This document shows, piece after piece, positions 1 through 8,734 of a stretch of 64,000 nucleotides of DNA. Below the pieces are notes generated by a model. It made no database searches. It was not told where the DNA came from and saw only the letters and a program-made list of their open reading frames with translations. The position numbers and the translations under genes are program-made. This DNA is from Verrucomicrobiota bacterium. GTDB taxonomy: Bacteria > Verrucomicrobiota > Verrucomicrobiia > Limisphaerales > VHDF01. The stretch lies in NCBI GenBank assembly GCA_016871495.1, contig VHDF01000007.1, positions 24,218 to 88,217 on the forward strand. Reading direction: 5' to 3'. Numbering within the stretch: position 1 is the stretch's first letter; every line of letters begins with the position of its first letter.

Positions 1-95
1 CGGCGCTGGTCTTCGCACGCATCGCCAATTCTTAAAGAAGAATCCCGTTTCAGCCAAGGGGAAGCTTTCAGGAAATGAACATTTTTTTGATTCGC

Positions 96-935
96 TTACG
101 AACTCGCGCTCGCGTAGCGGCGAAGCGAAAGCCGCCAGAGCCTCTCCGAAAACAGGAAACAGAGAACTCCCAGCGCCAGCAATCCCACCCACTCCGCGGG
201 GTCGTTCAGCTTGTCGGTCAAGAGTTTGACCGGCACGTTCGACACCAGCAGCACAGGCAGAACGAATTTGAAGACGATGCGGAAAGCGCCCTGAAACGCC
301 GATTCCGGCATCCGAGCAATGTGGAACAGGTTGTAGTAACCCCAGATGATGCCCTGCGCCTTGACGGTCCAAAAACTCACGCACGCCAAAGCGAACATGA
401 GGCTGTAGTGGACCGAGATGCCGACCCCGATCAGCACGGCGAATCCCGCCCATTGCAAGGCGGTGGGATGGAGTTGGAGTTTCACCGCCGCGTAAGCCAT
501 CACCCCGAGCCCGATCAGGGCATTGAGGAATCCCCCCAAATCGACCTGCCTCAAGGACACGAGAAAGCGCGTGTTGGCCGGCAGCAGCAGCATGAAATCC
601 AGGCGCCCGGTATGCACGAGTTCGGAGACATTGGCGCAATTGATCAGGAAGAACGCCTGGAACGTTTGTTGAATCACCTGGCTGGCTCCGATCAGCATGA
701 CGACCTGCCACTGATTCCAGCCCGCAATCTCCTTCGTGTGCAGAAACATCACGCCCATGAAACTGAGCTGAAGGACAAACCACACGGATTCCACCACAAT
801 CCAGAGCAGGAAGCTGGTTTTGAATCCCATCTCTCGCGCCACGGAGTTTCTCCACAGAGCACCGTAGAGCGAAAGGTAACGTCGCCACCAAGCAGGCGGC
901 GCCGACCTTTCCATGCTGGATGGGGATGGGGTCAT
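96..935 (-). CDS. ABC-2 type permease, second of a pair
   Basis: Predicted 279-residue integral membrane subunit of an ABC exporter. About six hydrophobic segments follow a short basic N-terminus, the layout of ABC-2/DUF990 permeases, which assemble with a second permease and an ATPase in the inner membrane. I chose the ATG at 935 because the longer in-frame reading up to 1199 runs through the neighbouring permease gene and is polar there. Only 16 bp separate it from the upstream permease, so the two are probably co-transcribed. The partner ATPase is not upstream, where aroB lies, and may lie below coordinate 1. The substrate is unknown. Confidence 0.85.
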   Translation of the reverse strand: MTPSPSSMERSAPPAWWRRYLSLYGALWRNSVAREMGFKTSFLLWIVVESVWFVLQLSFMGVMFLHTKEIAGWNQWQVVMLIGASQVIQQTFQAFFLINCANVSELVHTGRLDFMLLLPANTRFLVSLRQVDLGGFLNALIGLGVMAYAAVKLQLHPTALQWAGFAVLIGVGISVHYSLMFALACVSFWTVKAQGIIWGYYNLFHIARMPESAFQGAFRIVFKFVLPVLLVSNVPVKLLTDKLNDPAEWVGLLALGVLCFLFSERLWRLSLRRYASASS

Positions 936-951
936 CGAAATTCCTCGAGGT

Positions 952-1770
952 TCATCCGCCCACCGCGGTGTAGTTTCGAATGCCTCTCGCCCAGACCCAG
1001 CGTGCCAGTCCCCAAGCCGCCAACACCCAGCCCGCTTGGGCCGCCAACCCCCTCCAGAGATCGAGTCCTTGCGTGTTTCCCAAAGCGATGCTGATCGGGA
1101 AGAAGAGTTGATAGTGAAAAGGAGTCCAAGCCGCGAGTTTCGCCACCGCCGGAGGGAGAATATCGAGCGGGAACAGATGTCCGCTCGCGAGATGTTCAAT
1201 CGCGAAGACGATGAAGATGAAAGTGGAAACTTCGGCGACCCAAAACGCCAGGAACGCCACCGTGCAGGAAATGAAGAACTGCAACAGCGCCGCCATGGCC
1301 AGGGAAATCATCAGTGCCAGCCAGGTCTCGAGATCCGCCGGCAAAACCCAATATTCCCTCAAGTAGATGCCAAACCCCACAGCCGGGATCAAGGCCACCG
1401 AGGCATACACGAGCCTGCCCGAAAAAAAGAGGCACAACCGATAGGGCAGATACTCGATGGGCTTGATCAAAAACTGGCTGATGCGCCCGTCCTTGATGTC
1501 GGACGCCACCTGCCAGTCGTCCTCAGTCACCGACGTCAAGGCGTCCACAAAAGTCACATAGAGGTAGTAGGAGATCATCCCGGCCAGCGTGTAGGGACCG
1601 ATCGGTGTGTCGGGTCCCTTGCCGGCATAGACCGCCTTCCACAGGCTGATGGTGGCCATCAGAGGGATCAGGCCGAAGCAGGCGCGAGCCAGAAAATTCA
1701 CCCGGTAAGCGAGGGTGTTTTGAATCCCCACGCGGATGACCTGGAGATACTTGTTCCAAGGGCCTCGCAT
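952..1770 (-). CDS. ABC-2 type permease, first of a pair
   Basis: A 272-residue membrane protein with about six hydrophobic stretches. It begins MRGPWNKYLQVIRVGIQNTL, an N-terminus typical of DUF990/ABC-2 permeases. The stretch around residues 60-100 (YYLYVTF, then a polar loop with DIKDGRISQFLIKP) is characteristic of this family. It probably forms a heterodimeric channel with the product of the gene at 96..935. No ATPase gene is visible inside the window. The exported substrate cannot be inferred. Confidence 0.85.
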   Translation of the reverse strand: MRGPWNKYLQVIRVGIQNTLAYRVNFLARACFGLIPLMATISLWKAVYAGKGPDTPIGPYTLAGMISYYLYVTFVDALTSVTEDDWQVASDIKDGRISQFLIKPIEYLPYRLCLFFSGRLVYASVALIPAVGFGIYLREYWVLPADLETWLALMISLAMAALLQFFISCTVAFLAFWVAEVSTFIFIVFAIEHLASGHLFPLDILPPAVAKLAAWTPFHYQLFFPISIALGNTQGLDLWRGLAAQAGWVLAAWGLARWVWARGIRNYTAVGG

Positions 1771-1830
1771 GATTCCGGCGGACGCGTAGGGTGGGATTCC
1801 CGGCCAATTCCTCGCTGAAGCGCCCTCTTT

Positions 1831-1977
1831 TCAACTCAGCGCCGATTCCTCTTCGACGCGGCCGGAAGCGGCAGCCTCGATAAAGGAGGCCGGGTTTTCA
1901 TGGGCCTGGAAAAAGAAAGAATCATGGGTTGCGGGAATGATGCTCGCCCGGACGTTGTCATGCCTCCCCAATGGGGA
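1831..1977 (-). other. Open 48-codon extension in frame after the aroB stop
   Basis: The aroB TGA (1978..1980) is followed in the same frame by an open stretch ending in TGA at 1831..1833. The stretch reads like real protein, with a segment around ATHDSFFFQAHENPASFIEA, and about 65% of its third positions are G or C. It could be a tiny gene starting at TTG 1971, the tail of a decayed gene, or a read-through extension of aroB. I do not recognise the peptide, and no hairpin resembling a recoding signal follows the aroB TGA. Confidence 0.25.
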
Positions 1978-3072
1978 TCAAGTGCCGGTTGAGAGTCCAA
2001 GGGAGGCCCGGATCAGCTCCTCCGGCACCTCCTGTCCCCAGATCGCCTGGCCGAGCTTGGGCGACAAGACAAACCGTACGGAGCCCGCGGTCACCTTCTT
2101 GTCCAGCCGCATGGCCGCCGTCAACTCCTTGAATTGCCTCTCGGAAAGTCGCAGCGCCACGGGAAGTCCGGCCCGCTCGAAGAGATGCCGGATTCGGTCT
2201 GATTCCGAAGCCGTCAGTCCAGCCAGAGCCACCGACAGTTTGGCGGCTGCGACCTGGCCGATCGAAATGGCTTCGCCGTGCCGATACCGGCCATAGCCCA
2301 CACTGGCTTCGATCCCGTGTCCGATGGTGTGGCCAAAATTCAAAATGGCCCGGCGTCCGGTTTCCTTCTCGTCCTCCAGGACAACCGCGGCTTTGATTTC
2401 GCAGCAACGTGCGACCACCGGCTCGAGTTCGTGGGGATCTTTTTCGAGCAGTTTCTCCATCGACTTTTCAAGACGGCGAAAAAGCCGGGCGTCGTCGATG
2501 ATGCCGTATTTGATGACTTCGGCCAAGCCGGCCCGGTACTCGCGCGGGGGCAGGGTGGACAGTGTGTCCAGATCGCAAAGCACCAGTTTCGGCTGATGAA
2601 AAGCGCCGACCAGATTCTTGCCTGCCTTGAGATTGACCCCCACTTTGCCACCGACGGAACTGTCCACTTGCGCAAGCAAGGTGGTGGGGAGTTGGACGAA
2701 CGGAATGCCCCGTAGATAACTCGCCGCGACGAATCCCGCCAAGTCGCCCACGACGCCGCCTCCCAGCGCGACGATGAATGACCGTCGCTCCAGGCGATGT
2801 GCGGCCAGGCGGTCGTAGCAGCGCGCCACGACTTCCAGATTTTTGGCGCGTTCGCCCGAAGGCACTCGAACCAGCACGGGCTCGAATCCCGCCGAACGGA
2901 GGGAATCCAGTGTGGCTTCCGCGTAGCGGGGCGCCACTTGTGTATCGGAGATCACGGCGCAACGCTGGCCGAGTTCCAATTGGGTGCACTCGCGTCCCAA
3001 CGTAGGGAGGAGTCGGGTGCCCACATGAATGCGGTAGTTGCGGCCGGGCAATGGAACTTCAAGAACGCGCAT
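1978..3072 (-). CDS. aroB: 3-dehydroquinate synthase
   Basis: Converts DAHP to 3-dehydroquinate, the second step of the shikimate pathway, in the cytoplasm using NAD and a metal ion. The 364-residue length is normal for the family. Recognisable motifs are the NAD-binding GGGVVGDLAGFVAASY, the PTTLLAQVDSSVGGKVGVN block, KNLVGAFHQP, EVIKYG, and the metal-ligand segment NFGHTIGHGIE. The start is ATG 3072, because the in-frame extension to 3399 overlaps the peptidase gene and is not conserved-looking. It follows the M3 peptidase gene by 23 bp and is probably co-transcribed with it. It resembles ordinary AroB rather than the EboD-like cyclases. Confidence 0.95.
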   Translation of the reverse strand: MRVLEVPLPGRNYRIHVGTRLLPTLGRECTQLELGQRCAVISDTQVAPRYAEATLDSLRSAGFEPVLVRVPSGERAKNLEVVARCYDRLAAHRLERRSFIVALGGGVVGDLAGFVAASYLRGIPFVQLPTTLLAQVDSSVGGKVGVNLKAGKNLVGAFHQPKLVLCDLDTLSTLPPREYRAGLAEVIKYGIIDDARLFRRLEKSMEKLLEKDPHELEPVVARCCEIKAAVVLEDEKETGRRAILNFGHTIGHGIEASVGYGRYRHGEAISIGQVAAAKLSVALAGLTASESDRIRHLFERAGLPVALRLSERQFKELTAAMRLDKKVTAGSVRFVLSPKLGQAIWGQEVPEELIRASLGLSTGT

Positions 3073-3095
3073 GGTCGGCGACGATGGGGAGGGTT

Positions 3096-4835
3096 TCAGG
3101 ACTCCGGCAGCTTGGCCAGTTCGTCCCGGATCAATTGGACCAGGGGACGCACGGCTTTGGAGGAGAAGTCGAAAGCGCAGCCGGCCGCGGCAAAAAGATC
3201 GGGCAGGGGACGGGATCCTCCGAGGGCCAGGGCGCGGCGGTATTGCGCCAGTGCCTCGGCGGGACGGAGCCGGGAGTTGGACCAGACCTGCAAGGCGCCC
3301 AATTGCGCGATGCCGTACTCGATGTAGTAGAAAGGGTGAATGAAGATGTGGAGCTGGCGGTGCCACAGCGCCGCGCGCTGGGTCTCGTATCCATGCCAAT
3401 CCACGCTTCCGCCGAAACGCTCCATTAAATCGATCCAGGCGGACGCGCGTTCGGAGGGCGAGTGGTTTGGATGGGTGTAAATCCAGTGTTGGAAGGCATC
3501 GACGGCGGCGATCCAGGGGAAGATCGAGACGATGCCCTCGAGATGAGTACGGCGGGAGCGGGCGGCTTCGGGCGCGGTGTAAAACGCCTCGATGCGGTCC
3601 TGTCCCAGCAGTTCCATGCTCATGGAAGCCACTTCGCAGAACTCGATCGGCGCGCTGCGATAGGCGTGCAGGTGTTCGTCACGCGTGGCCAGCGTGTGGA
3701 ACGCATGTCCCGCCTCGTGCAGCAGTGTTTCGACGTCACGTTGCACACCGATGGCGTTCATGAAAATGAACGGCAGCCGCGATTCGGACAGGGTGGATTG
3801 ATAGCCGCCGGGTGCTTTCCCTTTGCGATTCGCCAGATCAAGCAGTTGCAAATCACGCATCTGCCTGAACCCGGCGCCCAGTTCGGAGTCCAGACCATCG
3901 AAAATGGCTTGGGATTTTGACGTCAATTCTTCCACCTGCTGGAAGGGTTTGAGCGGCGGGCGGTTCCAGGGATCCGCCGCCAGATCCCACGGACGCAATT
4001 GGACCAAGCCCATTTGCCGCTGCCGCTTTTGGTGCAGCTCGGCGAGCAACGGAATGAACTCCTCGGCGACGGTTTGATGGAAGCACTCGCAATCGGCCGG
4101 GGTATAATCGAAGCGTCCGCGTGCTCGGAACGCGTAGGAGCGATAGTCCGCGAATCCCGCGTGGCGGGCGATGCGGGAGCGTAAGCCGAGCAACTGATCG
4201 AACAGGGACTCGAATGTCGCGGCTTCCTGGAGGCGTCGCGCGGCGACCAACTCCCAGGCCTCCTGCCGGGTCGCGCGGTCGGGTTCCTCGAGATAACGCC
4301 CCATACGCACCAGAGTGTGTTCTTGGCCGCGAAATGAGACCGACAATCCGCCCGAAATCTTTTGGTATTGCTGGCAGAGCTTCGATTCCTCTGTTTCGAG
4401 CGGCACGTTTTCCGGGCGGAAGAGTTCGACTTGAACCCGGTTGCTTCGTTCGAACACCCGGTAACGATCCTGCGGCAGCACGTTTCGCAAGGGATGATCC
4501 AGGAACAATTGCGAAAGCGTGAACTGGCGTGGCTTCAACTCGGGTTCGATCTGTTCGACGAAATGAAGATACCCCTTTTCCGCCTCGGGATCGTCGGTGT
4601 GGCAGGTCATGGCGATGTACCGCTTCGAGCCCTCTTCATCCAGCGCCGCGGAAAGTTCCCCCCAATCGAGGATCCAACGTTCAAAGTCCGCTGCGTTTTG
4701 GCAGGAGGCGGCGCGCCGTTCCAAGGTGTCGAACCAGGGCGCGATTTCAGTCCAATGCCCAAGGTCTAGATCGGTCGGCAGGAAGCAGCGGGGGACGTGG
4801 GGCGGACTTGGAGCAAAAGGCAACGTGGCGCTCAT
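3096..4835 (-). CDS. M3 family metallopeptidase (oligoendopeptidase F-like)
   Basis: Predicted cytoplasmic zinc oligopeptidase of 579 residues. The zinc site HEAGH lies at about residues 373-377, followed by the downstream glutamate region EFCEVASMSMELL, as in PepF/M3B enzymes. Further family signs are GGYQSTLSESRLPFIFMN before the zinc motif and FYYIEYGIAQLGALQVW near the C-terminus. I preferred ATG 4835 over a GTG at 4865 that adds ten residues. It lies directly upstream of aroB with no obvious functional tie. The role is probably peptide turnover. Confidence 0.9.
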   Translation of the reverse strand: MSATLPFAPSPPHVPRCFLPTDLDLGHWTEIAPWFDTLERRAASCQNAADFERWILDWGELSAALDEEGSKRYIAMTCHTDDPEAEKGYLHFVEQIEPELKPRQFTLSQLFLDHPLRNVLPQDRYRVFERSNRVQVELFRPENVPLETEESKLCQQYQKISGGLSVSFRGQEHTLVRMGRYLEEPDRATRQEAWELVAARRLQEAATFESLFDQLLGLRSRIARHAGFADYRSYAFRARGRFDYTPADCECFHQTVAEEFIPLLAELHQKRQRQMGLVQLRPWDLAADPWNRPPLKPFQQVEELTSKSQAIFDGLDSELGAGFRQMRDLQLLDLANRKGKAPGGYQSTLSESRLPFIFMNAIGVQRDVETLLHEAGHAFHTLATRDEHLHAYRSAPIEFCEVASMSMELLGQDRIEAFYTAPEAARSRRTHLEGIVSIFPWIAAVDAFQHWIYTHPNHSPSERASAWIDLMERFGGSVDWHGYETQRAALWHRQLHIFIHPFYYIEYGIAQLGALQVWSNSRLRPAEALAQYRRALALGGSRPLPDLFAAAGCAFDFSSKAVRPLVQLIRDELAKLPES

Positions 4836-4919
4836 CCGGGCGAGAATGGGGATGACCCGGGTCACTGCAAGCGCGAAATCGGCTCAGACCGCCTGACGGC
4901 GCATCCGCAAGTTGTCGAG

Positions 4920-4986
4920 GATGCGCGCGGCAGCGCCGTGAACGGCGCGGACCGGGGACGGAGCGCGGCGTTGACGCCGCATCAGG
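4920..4986. repeat. Family E repeat fragment
   Basis: A short GC-rich stretch carrying the GCGCCGTGAACGGCGCGG and GGAGCGCGGCGTTGACGCCG modules seen in the full family E copies at 37431, 41148, 41657 and 42074. Both modules are palindromic. It fills most of the gap between the M3 peptidase gene and the gene at 4993..5958. Confidence 0.6.
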
Positions 4987-4992
4987 ATGGGA

Positions 4993-5958
4993 TCACGGTT
5001 TCGAGTCGGCCGCCGGCGCGGGCTGCAAGCTGCCAGGAATTTTGGCTCGGAAGAGACGGTTGCTGGCGCCCAAATCCTCGGGCAGGAAGTAGGCGAACTC
5101 GCCCTTGATGGAGAATCCTTCGCGTCCGAGCTCCAATTCCTGAACGGGACGCAAGGGGTGGGCCTGCTTTCGCGCCGTGGATTCCAGGAAATCTTCGAAC
5201 ACCATGAGCAAGCTTTTGGGTTCGAGCGCGGACGGATCGCCTCCTTTGCGCAATCCCACGGCGTGCAATCTGCCCCGCAGAAATTTCCAGTCCTGCACCG
5301 CCAAGCCGGCTTGGGACGGGGCGCTGGCGTCGAAGCCGAGTTCGAGCGGCGCCAAATCGGCCGCGGTCAGTATGCGCTGAAGCACACCTTGAAAATTCCA
5401 CACGAAGACGCGTTGCGTATCCCAGCTCGCCCCGAGGAGGAGTTTTCGGGTTTCCAAGACCGCCAGCGCCCCAATGTGATCGTCCACCGGGAAAGTGACT
5501 TCCGGACGCGCGAAGCCATTCGTTCTCAGTGAGGCCACGCGATAGGCATGGATTTGCGAGGGGCCGGCGCGTGTGCTGGTCGAAAGCGGCACCCACAGAA
5601 TGCCTCTCGAAATCTGGAATCCCCCGGGGTGATCCAGGATCTGTTCCCCCGTGGAAGCGGCCTTGCGCGTCAGATCCCAACTGTCCCAATCGGCGCGTCC
5701 CGGACCCGTCCGCAGGAGGAGGGCGCGGCGCGGTGTGACATCGTCGCGGCGGGCGGTGACGAAAAGGTGGGGTCCGGACCAGTCGATGCCTTGTGTGTGG
5801 GCGCGAGCGGGAACACCTCGAAGAGTCAGGGGGGGCAGTGGAGTGACGGCGGAATCCAGTGTTTGACCGCGCAAGCCTGCAGATTCGCTCAACCAGACCG
5901 CCAGGACTCCCAGTACGATCCGGGTGGAAATCGTTCGGAAAAATCCACGAAGACTCAT
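4993..5958 (-). CDS. Secreted protein of unknown function (beta-propeller-like)
   Basis: A 321-residue protein with a likely Sec signal peptide: a basic start, a hydrophobic stretch at about residues 13-25, then polar sequence. The mature part contains repeated beta-rich blocks, with HPGGFQISRGILWVPLS around residue 110 and later HIGALAVLE and RKLLLGASWD, which suggests a propeller-type fold of the DUF6454 sort. I see no catalytic motif. It is flanked by repeat DNA on both sides and seems to stand alone. Confidence 0.7.
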   Translation of the reverse strand: MSLRGFFRTISTRIVLGVLAVWLSESAGLRGQTLDSAVTPLPPLTLRGVPARAHTQGIDWSGPHLFVTARRDDVTPRRALLLRTGPGRADWDSWDLTRKAASTGEQILDHPGGFQISRGILWVPLSTSTRAGPSQIHAYRVASLRTNGFARPEVTFPVDDHIGALAVLETRKLLLGASWDTQRVFVWNFQGVLQRILTAADLAPLELGFDASAPSQAGLAVQDWKFLRGRLHAVGLRKGGDPSALEPKSLLMVFEDFLESTARKQAHPLRPVQELELGREGFSIKGEFAYFLPEDLGASNRLFRAKIPGSLQPAPAADSKP

Positions 5959-5992
5959 GACAGGCTCTCCGAGGCTTGGTTGACGGCGACGA

Positions 5993-6093
5993 CCGGAGCG
6001 CGGCGTTGACGCCGGTTCAGCACTGGGCGACGCCAGAACAACCGCTTGCTGGTGTGCTTGCCCACGACGAAGCAGCGTAAACGCCGCGTTCCG
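5993..6093. repeat. Family E-like element with inverted ends
   Basis: About 100 bp bounded by CCGGAGCGCGGCGTT on the left and AACGCCGCGTTCCG on the right, which are inverted copies of the family E end. The interior differs from the longer E copies. It directly abuts repeat B1. Confidence 0.45.
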
Positions 6094-6094
6094 A

Positions 6095-6197
6095 GTTGGA
6101 AGATGTTGTTCCGCGGACCACGCCTCAAGGATACGTTTTCGTGCAACCAGGGCGCGGTTTGACCAGACGGGAAAATCTCAGTCGCGAAACAAGGATG
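6095..6197. repeat. Family B repeat, copy 1
   Basis: A 103-bp repeat found again, inverted and of the same length, at 8629..8731. The copies share long blocks such as CGGACCACGCCTCAAGGA and TTTTCGTGCAACCAGGGCGC. The copies bracket the selW-like and enolase genes. It lies just downstream of the selW-like stop codon. Confidence 0.75.
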
Positions 6198-6208
6198 AAG
6201 ATTCCGGG

Positions 6209-6454
6209 CTAAGCGGACCCCAACTTGGATCGAACGGCTTTCAGGATGGCGTCCGGTTGCGGGAATTTTCCGGTTTGGAGTTTGGAATAGATGATTTCTC
6301 CGTTCACCGAGACTTCGAACGCTCCGCCACCTGAGGGGACGAGTTTGAGCGAGGCGATCTGTTGTTTGAATTTGAGCAGTTTTTCCGTCAGACCGACGGC
6401 ATGAGGCTCGTAGTTTCAAGCCGTGCAATATTCGATTTGGATGTTCAGGCTCAT
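6209..6454 (-). CDS. Selenoprotein W-like Rdx-family protein with in-frame UGA (Sec)
   Basis: Read from ATG 6454 to TAG 6209, with the TGA at 6416..6418 taken as selenocysteine, this gives an 81-residue protein. Residues 8-13 read E-Y-C-T-A-U, the CxxU redox motif of the Rdx (SelW/SelT/SelH) thioredoxin-like family, with Cys10 and Sec13. Then come NYEPHA, a LVPSGGGAFEV block (38-48) and VNGEIIYSKLQTGKFP (50-65), all hallmarks of bacterial SelW-like proteins at normal length. A hairpin suited to SelB binding follows the UGA. The protein is probably a small cytoplasmic thiol/selenol redox protein. Its partners are unknown. A Cys-to-stop pseudogene is the alternative, but the intact frame on both sides, the exact placement of the UGA and the hairpin argue against it. 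No sel genes are in the window. Confidence 0.85.
6385..6399 (-). promoter_or_regulatory. Putative bacterial SECIS hairpin in the selW-like mRNA
   Basis: In the minus-strand mRNA, the UGA is followed after 16 nt by CCGUC-GGUCU-GACGG, a perfect 5-bp stem closing a five-base loop. The GGUCU loop is the same as the apical loop of the E. coli fdhF SECIS, where the loop G and U contact SelB. It sits three bases (one codon) further from the UGA than in fdhF, within the range tolerated by bacterial SECIS elements. The hairpin lies inside the coding sequence, as expected in bacteria. Confidence 0.75.
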
Positions 6455-6576
6455 GGCGTCGGAAAACATCTGCGAATCCGCGGCCATGATCAAGCCCATG
6501 AGAACCTAAATCCGCGCGTAAGAATTCCGACGGGGTCGGGAAAGGTGGTTCCCGCGGTTGAAAGATGCGCGGTTTT

Positions 6577-6712
6577 AGCCCGGATAATTCATACTGAGCT
6601 TGAATCCGCGACAGTGAGCCGCGTGAGGGCACGCGGCCTACAATCGCGCCTGCCTCTTTGTTTGTAGGCCCGGTGCCCTCACCGGGCGTCCCTTGCATGA
6701 AATATGCGGGTT
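6577..6712. repeat. Family A MITE-like element, copy 1
   Basis: A 136-bp element, the same length as copies at 8480..8615 and 53288..53423. Its ends form imperfect terminal inverted repeats (AGCCCGGATAATTCAT and ATGAAATATGCGGGTT). Inside, GCCGCGTG-AGGG-CACGCGGC and GCCCGGTG-CCCT-CACCGGGC are two hairpins, and the whole left half pairs with the right half. It lies 122 bp upstream of the selW-like gene. I see no gene in the rest of 6455..6860. Confidence 0.75.
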
Positions 6713-6860
6713 AGTAATGCCCGCTGTCGTGGTCGTGATCGATGGAATGTCGATGATGCGAACCTGTCCATCGCACCTCCAAGAGTCGTGAAAACATGCG
6801 TTGCTGCGGCTGGCCTACCGACACATCCGCGCCCCGAACTTCAGTGTAAGAATCAGGAGT

Positions 6861-8156
<1,296 letters not shown>

Positions 8157-8194
8157 TCAAGGGGCCTTGCCCGGTGAGGGCTAAAGCGGCGCGC

Positions 8195-8222
8195 ATGATA
8201 GAAACGAACCCTGGCCAGTCAA
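8195..8222 (-). promoter_or_regulatory. Predicted sigma70-type promoter of eno
   Basis: On the minus strand, TTGACT (8222..8217) and TATCAT (8200..8195) are separated by 16 bp. The -10 box ends 45 bp before the enolase ATG. This is the best match to a housekeeping promoter in the gap. It lies between the enolase start and repeat C1. Confidence 0.5.
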
Positions 8223-8251
8223 GCCGGGGTTCGAATTCCGATTTCCCGCCC

Positions 8252-8466
8252 GTGCATCCCGAAGTGGTCTGTCGTGTGGCGCAGGCGGCCCAGGCTGCCG
8301 TATTGCCGACTGCCCGTCGGCCTGGCGGGTGAAGAACGAGGCCCTTCCATGCTCTCCACGCGCCTAGTTCCCTTCGTCGCCCCGCAGGCTGGGCAGCCTG
8401 CGAAACAGAAGACAGGGCTGTCTGCGTGACCACGACAACCCGGTCACCGACAACCTCTGGAGGCAC
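8252..8466. repeat. Family C repeat, copy 1, with flanking direct repeat
   Basis: A 215-bp element starting GTGCATCCCG and ending GGAGGCAC, so its ends are near-inverted. It contains the paired blocks CGCAGGCGGCCCAGGCTGC and GCAGGCTGGGCAGCCTGCG. A 13-bp direct repeat flanks it: CGATTTCCCGCCC at 8239..8251 and CGATTTGCCGCCC at 8467..8479, with one mismatch. That looks like a target-site duplication. Other copies are at 13088 and 60809. Confidence 0.7.
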
Positions 8467-8479
8467 CGATTTGCCGCCC

Positions 8480-8615
8480 AGCTCGGAAATTTTATGCTAA
8501 GCTTGAATGCGCGACAGTGAGCCGCGTGAGGGCACGCGGCCTACAATCGCGCCTGCGTCTGTGTTTGTAGGCCCGGTGTTCTCACCGGGAGTCCCGTGCA
8601 TGAAATATGCCGGCT
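8480..8615. repeat. Family A MITE-like element, copy 2
   Basis: A 136-bp copy matching 6577..6712 and 53288..53423, with the same two internal hairpins. Its left end (AGCTCGGAAATTTTAT) is more diverged than its right end (ATGAAATATGCCGGCT). It starts right after the direct repeat that flanks family C copy 1, so the two elements are directly adjacent. Confidence 0.7.
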
Positions 8616-8628
8616 AGACCGGAGATCT

Positions 8629-8731
8629 CATCCTTGTTTCGCGTCAGGGACCTTCCGGGCTAGCGAAACCGCGCCCTGGTTGCACGAAAAGGAGTCCTTG
8701 AGGCGTGGTCCGAGGAAGAACTTCTTCCAAC
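8629..8731. repeat. Family B repeat, copy 2 (inverted relative to copy 1)
   Basis: The reverse complement of this 103-bp stretch aligns end to end with 6095..6197. It ends 3 bp before the reductase gene at 8735, so it forms the entire 3-prime flank of that gene. The gap 8151..8734 thus holds the eno promoter, then C1, A2 and B2, with no gene. Confidence 0.75.
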
Positions 8732-8734
8732 AGT

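Noticed and set aside
75..1818. Long plus-strand frames opposite the two permease genes
   Set aside because: They are anti-sense frames typical of GC-rich DNA, rich in Arg, His and Pro, with no family motifs, while the minus strand encodes clear permeases.
1978..3072. aroB as the EboD cyclase of the ebo cluster
   Set aside because: All standard dehydroquinate synthase motifs are present, and it lies some 58 kb from the eboE-like gene.
6209..6454. selW-like frame as a simple pseudogene with a nonsense mutation
   Set aside because: The only stop is exactly at the Sec position, the rest of the frame is intact, and a SelB-type hairpin follows. Still possible if the genome lacks sel genes.
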